A stretch of DNA of 64,000 nucleotides from Brachyhypopomus gauderio (GCF_052324685.1 NC_135223.1:11774266-11838265); one strand, 5' to 3'; shown: positions 25,000 through 38,413, counted from the stretch's first letter. The notes: generated by a model not told the origin, from the sequence alone. Numbers and translations: made by a program.

Positions 25000-26580
25000 T
25001 TTTATGGATTTGTCCTGAGTGCATTTGAGACGGACTCAACTGTCTATACTAATTGGAGATCGACTTTCATCTTGGTGATCATCTGCTCTGAAAATGTATA
25101 ACCCAAAATGTCAGTGCAGTTAGACTTGAATAGATTTCCAAATCTGTAGTGCACTATTTCCAAGTTCTGCAATTAACTAAGGTGGTGATTAATACATTTC
25201 TGTCTAACTTGCCTGATATGATATAATGGTAATGTGGTTAGATTCTGATTCATACTTCATAGCAGATGCTCCTTAACTTCCTGCCTCTTCACAAGACAAG
25301 GATGCTGTCTGCAGAACATCAGTCATAATACTTCACTGTAGTTATTTCTTTTTTAATTATTTAATTAAAAAATTCTTAACACTTCTGTCATTCTTACCAA
25401 ATGTCTTGGAAGACAATTATTCCTTCAACTAGTTGAGGATCTCCAATCACCATTATTGCCTTGTCTCTGTTTTATCCATCTCGGTTGACGTCTTCACCCT
25501 CTCTAAATTTGCAGGTCTGAGAAACTCCACTCGCTAAAGCCCACTACACTGTCAACTGTTCTGCTCTTGTATCACAACGCTGATGACGTTTTAATTCTGG
25601 TCTTTTAATTCTTTTGTAGCTGCTTGACTTCCTTGCCTGTTCAAGCAAAGAAGCTGCCTTTCTTTTTTTTTTCCTCACCATTTTCTCTGTTGGTGCTATT
25701 CAGCATGACAGTACGACACTAAGGCACTGCAGGACCACGTGGGAGTCACAGCTCAGATGTCTGCACATTCTCACCGGTTACTTTTTCCATAATTTCTGTG
25801 CTTTTTTGTCGACAGCTTCTCGAAAATGGTCAGAAAACTCTAGTGTAATCAAATCACAAAAACTGTGTTTTCCAGTTTACTCATGTATTGTGGACTATAA
25901 GCCAAAGAGATGAATACATTGTAAATAATCTGGATTCTGTCTGTAATTCATGTGGATTCAGTAAACCCACTGCAGGTACTCCACCTTTTATCAGAGAGAT
26001 TATCTTCAACTTTACTACTTAAAGGCATATAGGATCAATCCACTGCCCTGGCCCCTCTCACCAGATTCTCCCCTGCTATGACTGTATCTCCATGGCCCTG
26101 GACTATTACTGACCATCAAGAAGTCTAGGACTCTTAAGAATTACATAGAGAACACATGTATATAAGTACACAAAACAATGAGTATTACTTATCATTTCCA
26201 TCACTTTGTTTATGTATTATTGTTGTCATGCTCTTAGGGAGTTTTACCTTGCCACTGTCACCCTTGGCTTGCTCATTGGGGCCTTGGACACGGACACTAG
26301 TAAAGCTGCTTTCAACAACTGTATTATACAATTATTTAAAGGCATTACATTTTATATATATATATATGAGAAAATCAGAATAGATAATCTATATGTTAGA
26401 GTAACTAATAACAATGGATCCAATATTAAGTGCACAGGCAAACAACTGCTATTGCCACATATATAGCAAGACATGGCAATGTGTCTACATGCTTATTTGA
26501 AAGGACACACAATGCAAACAAAGCATGGCTTAATTTAGCAAATATGAATGTCCTACACGTGTGGTAAATGTTCTTTATGT
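25000..26580. other. Intergenic stretch, no gene seen
   Basis: No frame here looks like a protein. At about 26225-26320 there is an old copy of the common fish repeat that contains TTAGGGAGTTTTACCTTGCC and GTAAAGCTGCTTT. Confidence 0.5.
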
Positions 26581-26960
26581 TTGTGGAAGCCGACGGGCTG
26601 TCCAATTCTTTCGTTCATCTAGCTCGTAACGGGGAGGAGGCGGGCAAATGTTTTAAAAAATTGAGAATCCACAAGGGATGCCGGCTTCAACAGAAAGCTA
26701 GATGTCTGTAGGTTCAATAAATGTTCAGATTGTTTCGTGTGTTAATGGTTCGTTACTGTAATTTTTTTTATCTTTCATTAAAACGTGTTTATCGTAATGT
26801 TCTTGCGCTTCACGGGTCGAAGTTTTTTCTGACTTCCGCCTTTAGTTTTCTCTTTCTCATACGCTCTAGTTTTGTAGACAACTACATCGGCTCTGAGAGT
26901 CACAGTTCTCCTCCAGTGCGAAGGAGCTTGTAAACGCGACCCGTTCAGCTGAGCTCGTTT
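26581..26960 (+). promoter_or_regulatory. Promoter and probable non-coding exon 1 of gene B (cd4-2-like)
   Basis: A GC-richer segment (GGGGAGGAGGCGGGC at about 26630) is followed by a putative untranslated exon ending at 26960, with donor GTAAGTATCA. This matches the exon 1 donor context of gene A. The upstream edge is unknown. No initiation codon here leads to a credible protein. Confidence 0.5.
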
Positions 26961-27550
26961 GTAAGTATCAAAATATGACAATCGTTTTACGGGAAGTTAT
27001 ATTAAGATTTAATATTGTGTTGCATGTTCAACGACTGCAACAATGGTAGCCTATAATAAATTGAAACAAAATATATCCCCTTCAGTTTTGATTCCACGAC
27101 TTAATTTAAATATTAAAAAAACATAATGTTGAATATTCAAAATTGAATATATATTGAATTAAATTATTTAAATACATAACCTTTTCTCTTAAATGTTCAT
27201 GCGGGCCATTTTGGCATTTTTTCTTCTGGGTTACTCTTAGTTTCCCTAAACGCAACCTATGCTACAAAAATGGTCGAAGAAAGATTAAGTGTAACTCTAT
27301 TTGCCTATAATAATAATAATAATAATAATAATAGCGAAGATCTCATTTTAATACGGAAAAGGTAAAGTATTCCATATTTCAACGGTTTGAAAGAAAGTTA
27401 TGACATTTGCACATTGTTAGTTTTTTTTTTTTTTATCAAATAGTAGTTTTTATCAAGTTAAAAGATAAGAGGAGGTAACGGCTTTTTAAAAATTAGGGTG
27501 TTAGTAACTAGTTTTTGGTTGGATTTGTAATTTATTTCTACAGAAAAGTG

Positions 27551-27705
27551 CAGGGCCGGAGTGGGACACTTTTTCAGCCCGGGAGTTTCATGCCCAAATC
27601 CGGCCCAAAATTATTTTCCCCTTCCAATCGGCCCAAACTAGAGACTGACATGAGCCGGCCCATCGGGAATCCTCCCGAATCTCCCGATTAGCCACTCCGG
27701 CTATG
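27551..27705. mobile_element. hAT-type MITE, family 1, copy 3
   Basis: This 155-bp element lies in the first intron of gene B, with ends as in the other two copies apart from one base (CTATG instead of CTCTG). The perfect 8-bp target duplication is GAAAAGTG (27543-27550 and 27706-27713). Confidence 0.92.
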
Positions 27706-28292
27706 GAAAAGTGTACATATTGATACAACTATACATTTGATATCCGATTGTTTAATGTGTTATGATTGTATATGGAATATTTGGATCCTGAATAAAAAAT
27801 TACTTTGACTTGGCAGTTTGTTCAGACAGGAACATGCCAATACATCTGAAAATCTGATATGCTCCTATAATTCATTGTTTGGAATCATTTAGTACTCTTG
27901 TGAAATTATTTAGTAATAAAGTGCTTGAGCATCACATGCTGCATGGTTTACTTTTTTTCAAATCATGATTTGTTGTACTATTCTGTCAAATATAATTGCT
28001 CATGCTCCCATAAGAGAGATGAGAGATATGAATAGAAAATGCTTTTGTAGCATTTTTTTTTTGCTTTTGTATTTCCCTTTAGAGCAATATGAAAATTATA
28101 TATTGAAATTTTAAAATGGGTTTTGTGGTGTTTACAGAGAAAACACAATTTGTGTTTATTTTTGTAAATCAAAATAATTAATAATTAAATAGTTTATCTA
28201 TTTACCAATTATCAAATGTCTTTTGTAATGCTTTATAATTTAAAGTCTTCTTTTCTTATCTACAAAATGTAACAGAGCTTGAATGGACAGAA

Positions 28293-29356
28293 ATGTCCGT
28301 GACTCAAACACATTTTTGGATAAGTTTGGGTGAGTACAAAAATGATGCTTCAAACAGAATAGAGCCAATGATCGCTGGACGATTCTTCCAAAATATAAAG
28401 TCTTTATGGTGACTCCAACTAGCTATACGTTTCTCTTTTTTCAGCTCTTTGTCTAGCTACAGGGGGATCTGAGAACATCTATGAGAAAAGTGGAAATGCT
28501 GTGACCTTGGACTGTGGCGATGCATTATCGAATAAGGATATAGACTGGAAACACAATGATCAAGTCATCACAAAATATTACAGCAAAAGTGGAAGAATTT
28601 CCAAAGGTTTCAGGCATTATCTTTATTACTTCTTATTTGCTGTGACATGAAACATTTGGTACTAATGCAGAGTAACAACGGCCAAATAACATATGAATTT
28701 AAGTGAAGGCACAGTATAAAAGTAGTAACCCTACCTGCATGATTTTCATTTTAAAGGTAGTGCTGCTGTTACTTCAAAGGCAAAATTAATTGCACCAAAC
28801 CTGCAGATTTCCTCATTGGACCCCCAAAACAGTGGGCTCTACAGCTGTACTGGATATGACAACAAGAACAGCAAAATCACAAAGCAATATTCACTAAGTA
28901 TTGTGTCAGGTGAGAGAAAACAAAAAGATCTTTTTGGAGGACAGAAAGAAACAGAGGGATGTGGCAGCTAGAGAGTCATGATAGAAAATGAATTTTCATC
29001 CTGTAAATTTCATCCTGCAACTGTAATTACATTTTACTCTGTATGGCAATTTAAACTTTCTGCCTGTTCTTTCCCCCAGTCACGGGAGGCACTGCAGCTG
29101 TGGTCCACTCCGAGTTAACCCTGACGTGTGACATTGCTGGGGACTCTCAAGCAGTCGTTCAGTGGCTGCGACCAGATTCTAAACTATTTGCACCTGGAAA
29201 AGAACTTAACATAAAATCTGTCTCCCTGGATGATGCTGGAAAGTGGACCTGTCAGATCAAAGATAAAGAGCAGGAGAAAAAAAAGATAGAAGTGGACATC
29301 ACCGTTGTTGGTTTGTTTATTGATATGCATTTCTATTGCTCTTTCAAACATGTAGA

Positions 29357-29432
<76 letters not shown>

Positions 29433-30410
29433 TTATATATAAATAATATATAACAATATATATAGTTTTAAGTTTTACCTGCATTTTCTAAGAAAGCCAC
29501 ATTTACACTATCTACCTCGTTATAACTGAACAAAGACAACAATAAAAGCAAAGTTTATATTGAATTTAATAAATGATTTTAAAATGCTATTCTGATCTTC
29601 AGGTTTTCTGGAGTCGTCAAAGGAACTGTCGGTTAATCTAGGGGGCGATGTAGAGCTACCATGTTGCCTCTCCAGTCAAAGCAGCCTTCGTGTAGTAGAA
29701 GGGGGTTGGGCGCGAGACCCCCCCACTAACTACCTCCTCACCTTAGACACAATGACCGGCCTTCGCTGGAATAGCACCCAGGCTAAAACATCTAGGTTCA
29801 AATTCCAAACTCAGACCCTCAGCACCAACTTCAGTGTGAGGCTGACAAATGTGAGATCCATGGTTTGCTATTACAGAGTGTTTTGGGTTCTTGTTTTCCA
29901 GCTGTGCTCTAGTTGTGTGTGTTCCACCTGTCTGCTCTCTGCTTCTCTCAGGTGCAGTCTGCTGATGCTGGTGTGTATATGTGCACTCTGATGTTTGAGG
30001 GTAAAAAAACTCTGAGTGTAAGCTTGACACTGAAGGTTGTGGGAAAGGCTGTCTCTGGTATGCAGTAAGCAAAGTATTACTTATTATATTCAGAGTCACC
30101 AACATAATACATGAAATTCTAACAATAATCTGTGTTTGTGTGTTTTTGTGTGTATGTGTTTGTGTATGGACTTTATCTCCCATTAATTTTCTGCCCATGG
30201 CAATTCAACAAGTAATTCCACAAGGCAAAACATTTTGGGAGATGTCTGTAATGGGGGTGAGTTTACAGGTCTGGGTTGGCATAGTAACAGCCTCTGTCCT
30301 TCTGATCATGCTGATTGTCATCATTGTGATTATTCACCGCAGGAATAAACGAATGAAGGTAAGAAAAGGTCAAAGAAAATTAGAAACAGAGAGTGAGAGA
30401 GTGAGAGAGT

Positions 30411-30451
<41 letters not shown>

Positions 30452-30728
30452 CTTGAATGTGAGAGTGAGTGAGTGAGAGAGACTGAGTGAAACAGCGACA
30501 GAGAGAGAGAGATTGAGTGTGTGTGTGAGAGAGAGAGAATGAGGGAACAAAAAAGACAGAGGTTCATGAAATCTTTTTTCTTTTTCAGAGGAAGGTAAGA
30601 AAACTAAAATCTATGCGGGAGCCTCTTACACCCAGGAATTACTGCCAGTGTAATAGGTAAGTTTCAGTTTCCTCTTTTTCCTTTTTTTTTTATTTTTCCT
30701 CTATTTTTTTTTATTTTAAATATTCCTA

Positions 30729-30804
<76 letters not shown>

Positions 30805-30948
30805 TTCTTACTATAAATATTAATTAATTTGGGTAGCTTGAACCATGTACTGCTTTCTCCCCAAAGGACTGAGAGACAACCCTGTGCAGGCAGGAGAGAG
30901 AAGCCACCTCCTCTTCCAAGGACACAGTACTATCGTGTTGACACTTAA
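28293..30948 (+). CDS. cd4-2: Gene B: CD4-like co-receptor with three Ig domains and a CQC Lck motif
   Basis: Coding exons: 28293-28329 (signal), 28445-28606 and 28757-28909 (D1), 29080-29310 (D2), 29603-29850 and 29952-30057 (D3), 30213-30358 (membrane), 30589-30656 and 30867-30948 (tail). They sum to 1233 nt (410 aa) with consistent phases. D1 keeps both cysteines (TLDCGD and YSCTGYD) and the CD4-like IDWKHNDQVITK. D2 ends GKWTCQIKD, then EVDITVVG. D3 has GGWARDPP and SADAGVYMCTLMFEG. The membrane segment is VWVGIVTASVLLIMLIVIIV, followed by HRRNKRMK. The tail has NYCQCNR, the CxC clasp used by CD4 to hold Lck through zinc, and a proline-rich end EKPPPLPRTQYYRVDT. Three Ig domains match what is reported for teleost CD4-2. 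All exons look intact, so this is probably a working receptor. It is the downstream paralog of gene A, 7.7 kb away. Confidence 0.87.
29359..29428. repeat. (AT)n microsatellite in the gene B intron
   Basis: A pure AT run of about 70 bp lies about 50 bp after the D2 exon. Confidence 0.97.
30392..30540. repeat. (GA)n-rich simple repeat
   Basis: GA-rich sequence with GAGT and GTGT interruptions lies in the intron between the membrane and first tail exons of gene B. Confidence 0.93.
30733..30801. repeat. (AT)n microsatellite in the last intron of gene B
   Basis: An AT run of about 69 bp lies between the CQC exon and the last exon. Confidence 0.97.
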
Positions 30949-33900
30949 TCACTTTAGTGAGACAGGGTCAGAGAATGGAGGAACAGTAAGATGTAGAGTG
31001 GGGTTGTGTTTGTATAGTCACTAGGAAAACATGTTGATGAGCAGATTTATCAATTCATCTTTCTGTGAATAATCTTTGATAGCTTAGTGTGATAGCAGCA
31101 ATCATATCTATGCGCTTACAATACAAAGCGTACATCACAGTACAAAGCATACATCACAGTACAGATTGCTAGAGAGCTTTGCCAAAATTGTTCAATCTTT
31201 CAAACATTGCAATGTAAATAATATTTTTTTCTGAAATTGTATGAACCAAAGGTAACATAATGATAGATTTGCATATATTTACATATTATTAGAAAAATGT
31301 GAATTTTTAGAATTCTACTGTTGTGTTGTGTAAGAAATGTTTAATCTTGACTATGCATATTTTAATTTGATACTGACTGATCTAATGAACATGTTACAGT
31401 TTATGTCTTCTGTTACAATTAAACCACTAAAATAGATAATTTGTGAGTGAATGTGCATGTGTGTTTCTCCACATTTTCACTAGCCCATTTTATATCACAT
31501 TGCATAGCTGTATGGGGACTGATAGATCCACACTACTGTCCATGCACTCACATGTACAGCTGTGAAGTGGATTATCACAGTACATAGTGCATCGAGCACA
31601 CATGGGCTACAGGACAGCATGGAGTAGAGGTGAAAAAGTCACATCAATAACAGATCAGCCTAACTTACTGTATACGCCATGTTCCACTGCACGTACACTA
31701 GGTGTATAGGGGCATACTGAAGGTGACCTGAGTGTGGTGGAGGCTAAGAATGAGAAATACATTGTAAAGACACTGTAAAAATACTGTATGGATGTTCTAC
31801 GGTGTGCACCCGTAGAGTGTAAGGTTAACCTCTAAAAATGTTTAGGCTTGTGTAGCTATTACCAATAAGTGACATTATTTTGTATCAATTAAGGGTCATT
31901 TAGTGACTACCCAAACTAAACTGAAAGACATACAGAGAGAGTAAATGAGAGTATTTTATAGCAGGACCCAGGAGCAGGTCTTTATAGTGTTAGAGGTTAA
32001 AATGCTAGGGGTGGTCTGGCGGGGTGGAGACTTTGGTAGAAAAGTGTAGAGAAAGCAGCAAAGACAAAATATTGACAGAGGCAGTGAGGCAGAGAGAAGC
32101 AGATGACACTGTTTCCTGTGTGTGCTGCAGTGACATCGGAGGATGTTAATGTGAGTGTAGGTCACTGAGCTTCTACTGGAGGAAACACCTTGTGTCCTCA
32201 CTACTGTAAGTACAACGTTTTATGCTAGACAATATTTTAGCATGCTTCTCTTCATAATATATATCAACATTGTGTGGGTCAAGGTTTTAATTAATTTTGA
32301 TGATTTTGTTGCTGGTTATCCAAAACAACTGCTGAAAGGAAGCGATGTCCATCAGTTAGATTAAGAGACTAACTTTTTAAAGTTGCTGTTGTCTATAAGG
32401 CATAGTTAAGCTGCCTGTATTACTATAGAAAAAGCTACTTGATAGCATATATAGAATCTTGTTTGGTTCTGATGTTTGTATTGGCAATTGTGAAGGGCTA
32501 TATTCATTAGTGAGATAATAAAAATAATTAGATGAATAATAATGAATAAATGATGAATAAAGATTAATCATTCAATGAATATTACAATTGCATGTAATTA
32601 TGTAGGTAGTATACATTTTAACATATGTCACACAACATGATCATTTTTGCATACTGTTAATGTGTGTAGGCCTGAACATGGTTAGTAGAATATGAACATG
32701 TACCACTCTGATACAAAAATGATTCTTGTATGAATGAATAATCCACCCTGATTCAGTCCTGGAATGTTGTGTGTATATTTATTAGTTGACAATGATATTT
32801 CAAAATGAGAATTATTTTAGGTATTCCATATTTTAGGAGCATACCACTGGAAGTCAATGAATTGCTTATTGAATTGACGTGAAAATATTATTGACATACA
32901 GTTGTACATCTAAATACAATGGAAAGCTGATACTGTAGTAAACGAGTAGTGTAGTTGTATCTGTAAGTTGAGACTGATGTTTACATAGTTCACAGTGACC
33001 CTTAAAAATACCTGTACATGTCCCGATCTCAAAGTTTATTGGGTACATTCCACACAAAGGGAGCTGAGACTGAAGGAGTCATTTGGCATTGCATGGTTCA
33101 AGCATCAAATAATTATTCCCCACTTCAGCTTCATCATGATGACACCTGAATTACTCTGTCATTTGTAATCTTACGTTTCTTTTCTGTTATTAATTAGGTA
33201 ATTCTAAATAATACAAAATGTACTAATATGTTTACATTTTTATGCATAAAACAAAATGTGTAGTTACAGACGTTCTGAATAATTCATGGATTATGGACTA
33301 TTTACATAAGGGAAACACACATCCTTTAATATGTTTATTTGAAGGTACTGTGGCAACATACACCTACAAATAACATTCTCATCATGCAACTTGAGATATG
33401 TACTTTTGTGTAAGGCCGTTGCTGTTGAATATCGTTATGTTGAAATACAAAGAAACCTCTCAGTGCCATAAAAAGTGCAGGCCAAAAACCACCTACAGCA
33501 TGCTAGGTACATCGGTGGCCAATGATGGTTGAGTGTGAAGGGTGTACTAAAATGCAGTTGGATTGACTAAAAGGTTTCACCGGTATCCCACACATGATTT
33601 GAAAAAAGTTTGACATTTTACTGATAAATTAATCTTTTAATATACCTTGTAAAATATAGAATATCTCAGTATACTGACGTTAGGGAGTCCAGAGTGTCCT
33701 TCTGGGGAAACAGTTTAGGAAAGATTGTGTCGTCTCCCTAAGCAGGGATGAGGAAAAAACCTCAGGAGGACCAAAACTTAAAAGGGAACCCATCCTCCAC
33801 TGGACAGCCCATGTAGTAGCAGTCCATATTTATAGTTCTATATATAGGCAGAGCAGTCCCTCCAACGTGGATGCTGGGCCTCAGGGAGGTGACAGCGTCC

Positions 33901-34730
33901 ACGTATTTATGTCACTGACATAAATGAGAAAGATGATACGCTTAATTGTTCTTTACTGTTTTACTTGACTAAAGTTCCTCCTGATTATGTGACCTTGCTC
34001 TTAGGAAATTATAGCATAAAAAGTGAAATGTTCTAATGTGGGGAACATTACATTAAATTTAGAATACGTTTGAAAAATGTACTAATATGTCCGTAATATG
34101 CACTTGTTTGCTTAACTGATCAAATAGCCAAAAAAGAAAAAAAAATTATAATTTGGAATGTTTTCTTAAAGGGTATAACAATAGTTACTCTACTATGCAG
34201 TACTTTTATATGTCAGCTAATTTTAAAAACTGATGTTTTGATTATTTGATTCCCAGATGCATAATATAGCCTATAGCTTTGTATCATGAAATATAATTAT
34301 GAGTCCTCAGTCAACTAATCAATTAATAATACCCTGCATAGATTAATACCCAAGGAAGCTGACAGTGACATAGGTTTCATTTTAACTTTGAAGGGGACAC
34401 TGTTCAAACAACTGACCTAACATATTAAATGAGTAGTGTGAGCAGTTATTGAGGGGACTTGTGCGCTGCACTCCCCCTAAAACTACACCTATAATATCAA
34501 TGACTGCATGTTGGCCTCCACCTAGTACAGTTTTAAAATGGTAACCATGTAAGTGTTTACCTGTATTTTTTATTGAGCCACATCTTTAGTTCAGTGAGGA
34601 ACTAACAAATTGTCTGTAATGTCTACTTGCAAAAGACATGGCAGCATTGTGTGTGTGCATGACATAAATGACGGGCTAACACACATCATATTTTTATTGC
34701 TGCATTTAGGAAACATGAAAGACCTCAAGT
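30949..34730. other. Intergenic region downstream of gene B, no gene seen
   Basis: The first 400 bp is probably the gene B 3' UTR; it is the part duplicated in the pseudogene at 23622-23820. The rest is AT-rich with no credible coding frame. A copy of the common fish interspersed repeat lies at about 33690-33880 (GAGGAAAAAACCTCAGGAGG, then AAAGGGAACCCATCCTCCAC). Confidence 0.5.
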
Positions 34731-34903
34731 CATGGACGTAATTTTGTAATAAAAAGTGGGGGGGGGGGGGGGGGGGGGGACATGGATTCGTCGCTATTTA
34801 AATATTTGGTTTAAACTGTAAAAACTGGGGGGGACCAAAACCGGCTTTTGAAAAAGTGGGGGTGACATGTCCCCCCCGTCCCCCCCCCCAAATTACGTCC
34901 GTG
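34731..34903. mobile_element. hAT-type MITE, family 2, copy 2
   Basis: The ends match the copy at 12743. The 8-bp target duplication CCTCAAGT is perfect (34723-34730 and 34904-34911). It is 173 bp, longer than copy 1 because its internal G-run has expanded (about 34757-34779). Confidence 0.92.
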
Positions 34904-34911
34904 CCTCAAGT

Positions 34912-37236
34912 ACTTTATAGTGATTACACACACACACACACACACACATTTATATATTTATTTGTAAGACATCAAATAATTTATAGTGAGTACAGATATA
35001 TATTTGTAAGTCACAGCAACTGTGCTTAAAGCATCCATAAGCATACATTATATATACATACTTATACTGAAATAACGAGATGATATAAGCGTGTGTAATT
35101 CTTTGTAATTTTCTTTTTCTTTTTGTAAACTAACTGGTGGAATTAGTGTAACAGTGATAAAGGTAATATTTCAGTGATATGGTTACAAAAAGCATTTGTA
35201 ACAAGGTGAAACTTTAATTGGCAGTAGTGTTCACTAATCATTCACAGACACCGCAGGGTCAAAACCTTACCATCATGTGTAACCGACATTTCCTTACCTG
35301 TCTTACATACATGTATAAATGCTTTTCATACTGAGACTAGGATTCCCTCTTTCACAAAGTGTGTCATAGACATATTTCTTTCCTTTTCACTCCAACACTA
35401 TCCCACACATATACCACACGTTTTGTTTACATGTGTTCCTACACCTTCACATTTTCTTTCAGAAAAGGGCATTTGTTTCAGTCAAGGTAGACTAGAATGT
35501 CAAGTCAACAGTTGTATTTTTGTAGCACTTTTTACAAATTATGTTGTCACAAAGCAGCTTTACAAAAGCATTAAAGTCACACCATGTGTTTGAATGTGTT
35601 TGTGTCTGTTAATAGAGGAAGAGGCCGTAAAAAGTTTGAAGGTCTTGTATTTGGTCTATATAGAGGTTTCACCATCCATGTGTTCTATGTAGGGTGAAGG
35701 AAGAAAGCCAGTAACAATAGTCATATAAATAAGTGAAAGCTTTGGTCACTAACCGGTGCCAAGGTTAATGTACTCACCTTCACAAATGATTCTTGATGTG
35801 TTCCTGATTCCTGATCTGTTTGACACTGAATAAATATTTTGTTGAGTTCTGAGCATAAACTTGATAATAAGGTAAAGATAAAATTGATCATGGTGGTTCT
35901 CAGTTTTGGCTACAATTTTCTTGAACAGCTATGAATAGTTTTACATGTAAAGTTTCACATGATTATGACCTCAGACTGTATTAACCAGTCCCAGCTATTT
36001 ATCTTGCTTGATTTTATGTTGTGAACTAGCTGTTACGCGCAGTATAGATATAATACAGTCCTGGTGCTTCCAGTTACATCTTTGTTCATCTGTTAGGTTT
36101 TCACTGAACTTAAGATCTGAACTTAGAAGAGTTTGGTGGAGAATCAGAATCTTTAGTTTCTTTGACCTTGGAAAGTTCTATATTCTGTATTCTTTCTACT
36201 CCCTGCCATCTTAGGGAGTCGCATCTGGCATGCTCATTAGGGATCTGGACCCATACTATTGTAAAGCTGCTTTGTGACAATATGTTGTAAAAAGTGCTAT
36301 ATAAATAAAATTTGACTTTGACTTTGATTTTGACTTTATTCGTGGCATTGTGATATAGTGAGAGAGGTGAACTATTAGTGTTCTCCTGAGCTTTAAAGTC
36401 ATCTGAGAAGAGCATGTATGAGTTCTCCTTGCATCGGAGAAGAGCATGTATGAGTTCTCCTTGCATCGGAGAAGAGCATGTATGAGTTCTCCTTGCATCG
36501 GAGAAGAGCATGTCCAAGATTTTCGACCTTCCAGATTTTTTTGTTGTGAATCAGACTTGAGTGTTTACTAAACTACATCAACTGCCTAACTTGAATGTGT
36601 TTTTCTCATGCTTCAAAAGCATTTATTAAATTACTCCTGATGACTGAATGCCCATTAAAAGTTCCCCTGCATGCTAAAAAAGTGACACCTGCTTCTAACT
36701 TTGAAGTCTTGGAAGAGAAAATAGTGTCAGAATGTTCGGCCTAGTGCAAAGAAGCGATTCCTCATCAGCCGATGCTCAGTATTGATGCAGTCTCTGGGGC
36801 TCACAGTTGTGCTCCACTCTGGCCAAATGGAACGTCGTTGGTCCATTTGCATTTATTTACACAAAGAGAAATCTATAAATATTCTAACATTTTTAACATT
36901 TCTGTCCGAACCCCTGCAGAACGAAATGAAAAAAGACGTGAATAGAACTTCAGAGTGACGTGCAACATCACAGAAGGGAACATCAGAACATGATGGTCCT
37001 CCTACACAAGCTTATTTTAAACAAAACACTTTTCAAGGATGTCTCCTTTTGATTTGGCAGGGTTAAGGTACGTTTCATGATGGCCAAATATGTAAATTCC
37101 ACAGGCATACAGTAAGAGGAATTCACAAACATGCTGAAATTCTGATGAAGTGCCAAGCAAAATTATTAGGGGATTTTTAGGACTCCTTTATGCTACAAGA
37201 TTTGTCTCTTGTAGAATGAAATTTGTGTGTTGGTGC
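34912..37236. other. Intergenic stretch with old fish repeats, no gene seen
   Basis: Contains a (CA)n run at 34927-34949, a fragment of the common repeat at about 35500-35570 (GTTGTCACAAAGCAGCTTTA), and an opposite-oriented copy at about 36205-36330 (GTAAAGCTGCTTTGTGACAA, then GTGCTATATAAATAAA). Nothing here looks coding. Confidence 0.5.
36406..36513. repeat. Tandem repeat, 32-bp unit, about 3.4 copies
   Basis: The unit starting AGAAGAGCATGTATGAGTTC repeats exactly at 36406, 36438 and 36470, with a partial fourth copy. It directly follows the common fish repeat copy. Confidence 0.95.
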
Positions 37237-37238
37237 TA

Positions 37239-38413
37239 CACTCATCGGTCACTTTATTAGGTACACCTGTCCAACTGCTTATTAATGCAAATGTTGAATC
37301 AGCCAATCACATGGCAGCAACTCAATGCATTTAGGCATGTAGACATGACTAAGACAATCTGCTGCAGTTCAAACCGAGCATCAGACTGGGGAAGAACGGT
37401 GATTTAAGTGACTTTGAACGTGGCATGGTTGTTGGTGCCAGTCGGGCTGGTCTGAGTATGACAGAAACTGCTGAGTTTTTCACACACAACCATCTCTAGG
37501 GTTTACAGAGAATGGTCCAAAAAAGAGAAAATATCCAGTGAGCGGCAGTTCTGTGAGCACAAATGCCTTGTTGATGCCAAAGGTCAGAGGAGAATGGCCA
37601 GACTGGTTTGAACTGATAGAATGATAACAGTAACTAGTTACAATAAAGGCATGCAGAAGAGCATCTCTGAACGCACAACATGTCGAACCTTGAGGCAGAG
37701 GGGTTACAGCAGCAGAAGACCACACCGGGTGCCACTCCTGTCATCTAAGAACAGGAAACTGAGGAACAGGAAACTGTACAATTCATACAGGCTCACCAAA
37801 ATTGAACAATAGAAGATTGGGAATTTCTCGATTTCTGCTGCAACATTCGGATGGTAGGTTCGGAATTTTTTGTCAACAACATGGATCCATCTTGCCTTGT
37901 ATCAAAGGTTCAGGCTGGTGGTGGTGGTGCAATGGTGTCAGGGATATTTTCCAGGCAAACTTTGGGCCCATTAGTACCAATTGAGCATCGTGTCCATGCC
38001 ACAGCCTACCTGAGTGTTGTTGCTGACCATGTCCATTCCTTTATGGCCACAGTGTACCCATCTTCTGATGGCTACTTCCAGCAGGATAACGCCATGTCAT
38101 AAAGCACTAATCATCTCAGACTGTTTTCTTGAACACGACAATGAGTTCACTGTACTTGAATGGCCTCCACATTCACCAGATCTCAATCCAATAGAACACC
38201 TTTGGGATGTGATGGAACGAGAGATTCACATCATGGATGTGCAGCCGACAAATCTGCAGCAACTGTGTGATACATGTCAATATGGACCAGACACTCTGAG
38301 GAATGTTTCCAGTACTTTATCGAATCTATGCCACAAAGGATTAAGGCAGTTCTGAAGGCAAAATGGGGTCCAACCCGGTACTAGCAAGGTGTACCTAATA
38401 AAGTGGCAACTAT
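37239..38413 (+). mobile_element. Tc1-like DNA transposon, dead copy 2
   Basis: The left end CACTCATCGGTCACTTTATT and a right end with CCTAATAAAGTGGC mark the same family as the copy at 10499, in the opposite orientation. Transposase relics read forward: TTCRTLRQRGYSSRRPHRVP in the helix-turn-helix part (about 37678-37740), MDPSC with VQAGGGGAMVSGIFS (about 37881-37945), and DNEFTVLEWPPHSPDLNPIE with HLWDVMEREIHIMDVQPTN (about 38139-38260), which carries part of the DDE catalytic core. Several stops and frameshifts make it inactive. Confidence 0.88.

Noticed and set aside
32133-32206. Orphan exon-like segment with CTGCAG acceptor and GTAAGT donor, reading TSEDVNVSVGH
   Set aside because: It recalls the start of an Ig domain but stops at once and has no neighbouring exons; chance splice-like motifs are enough to explain it.
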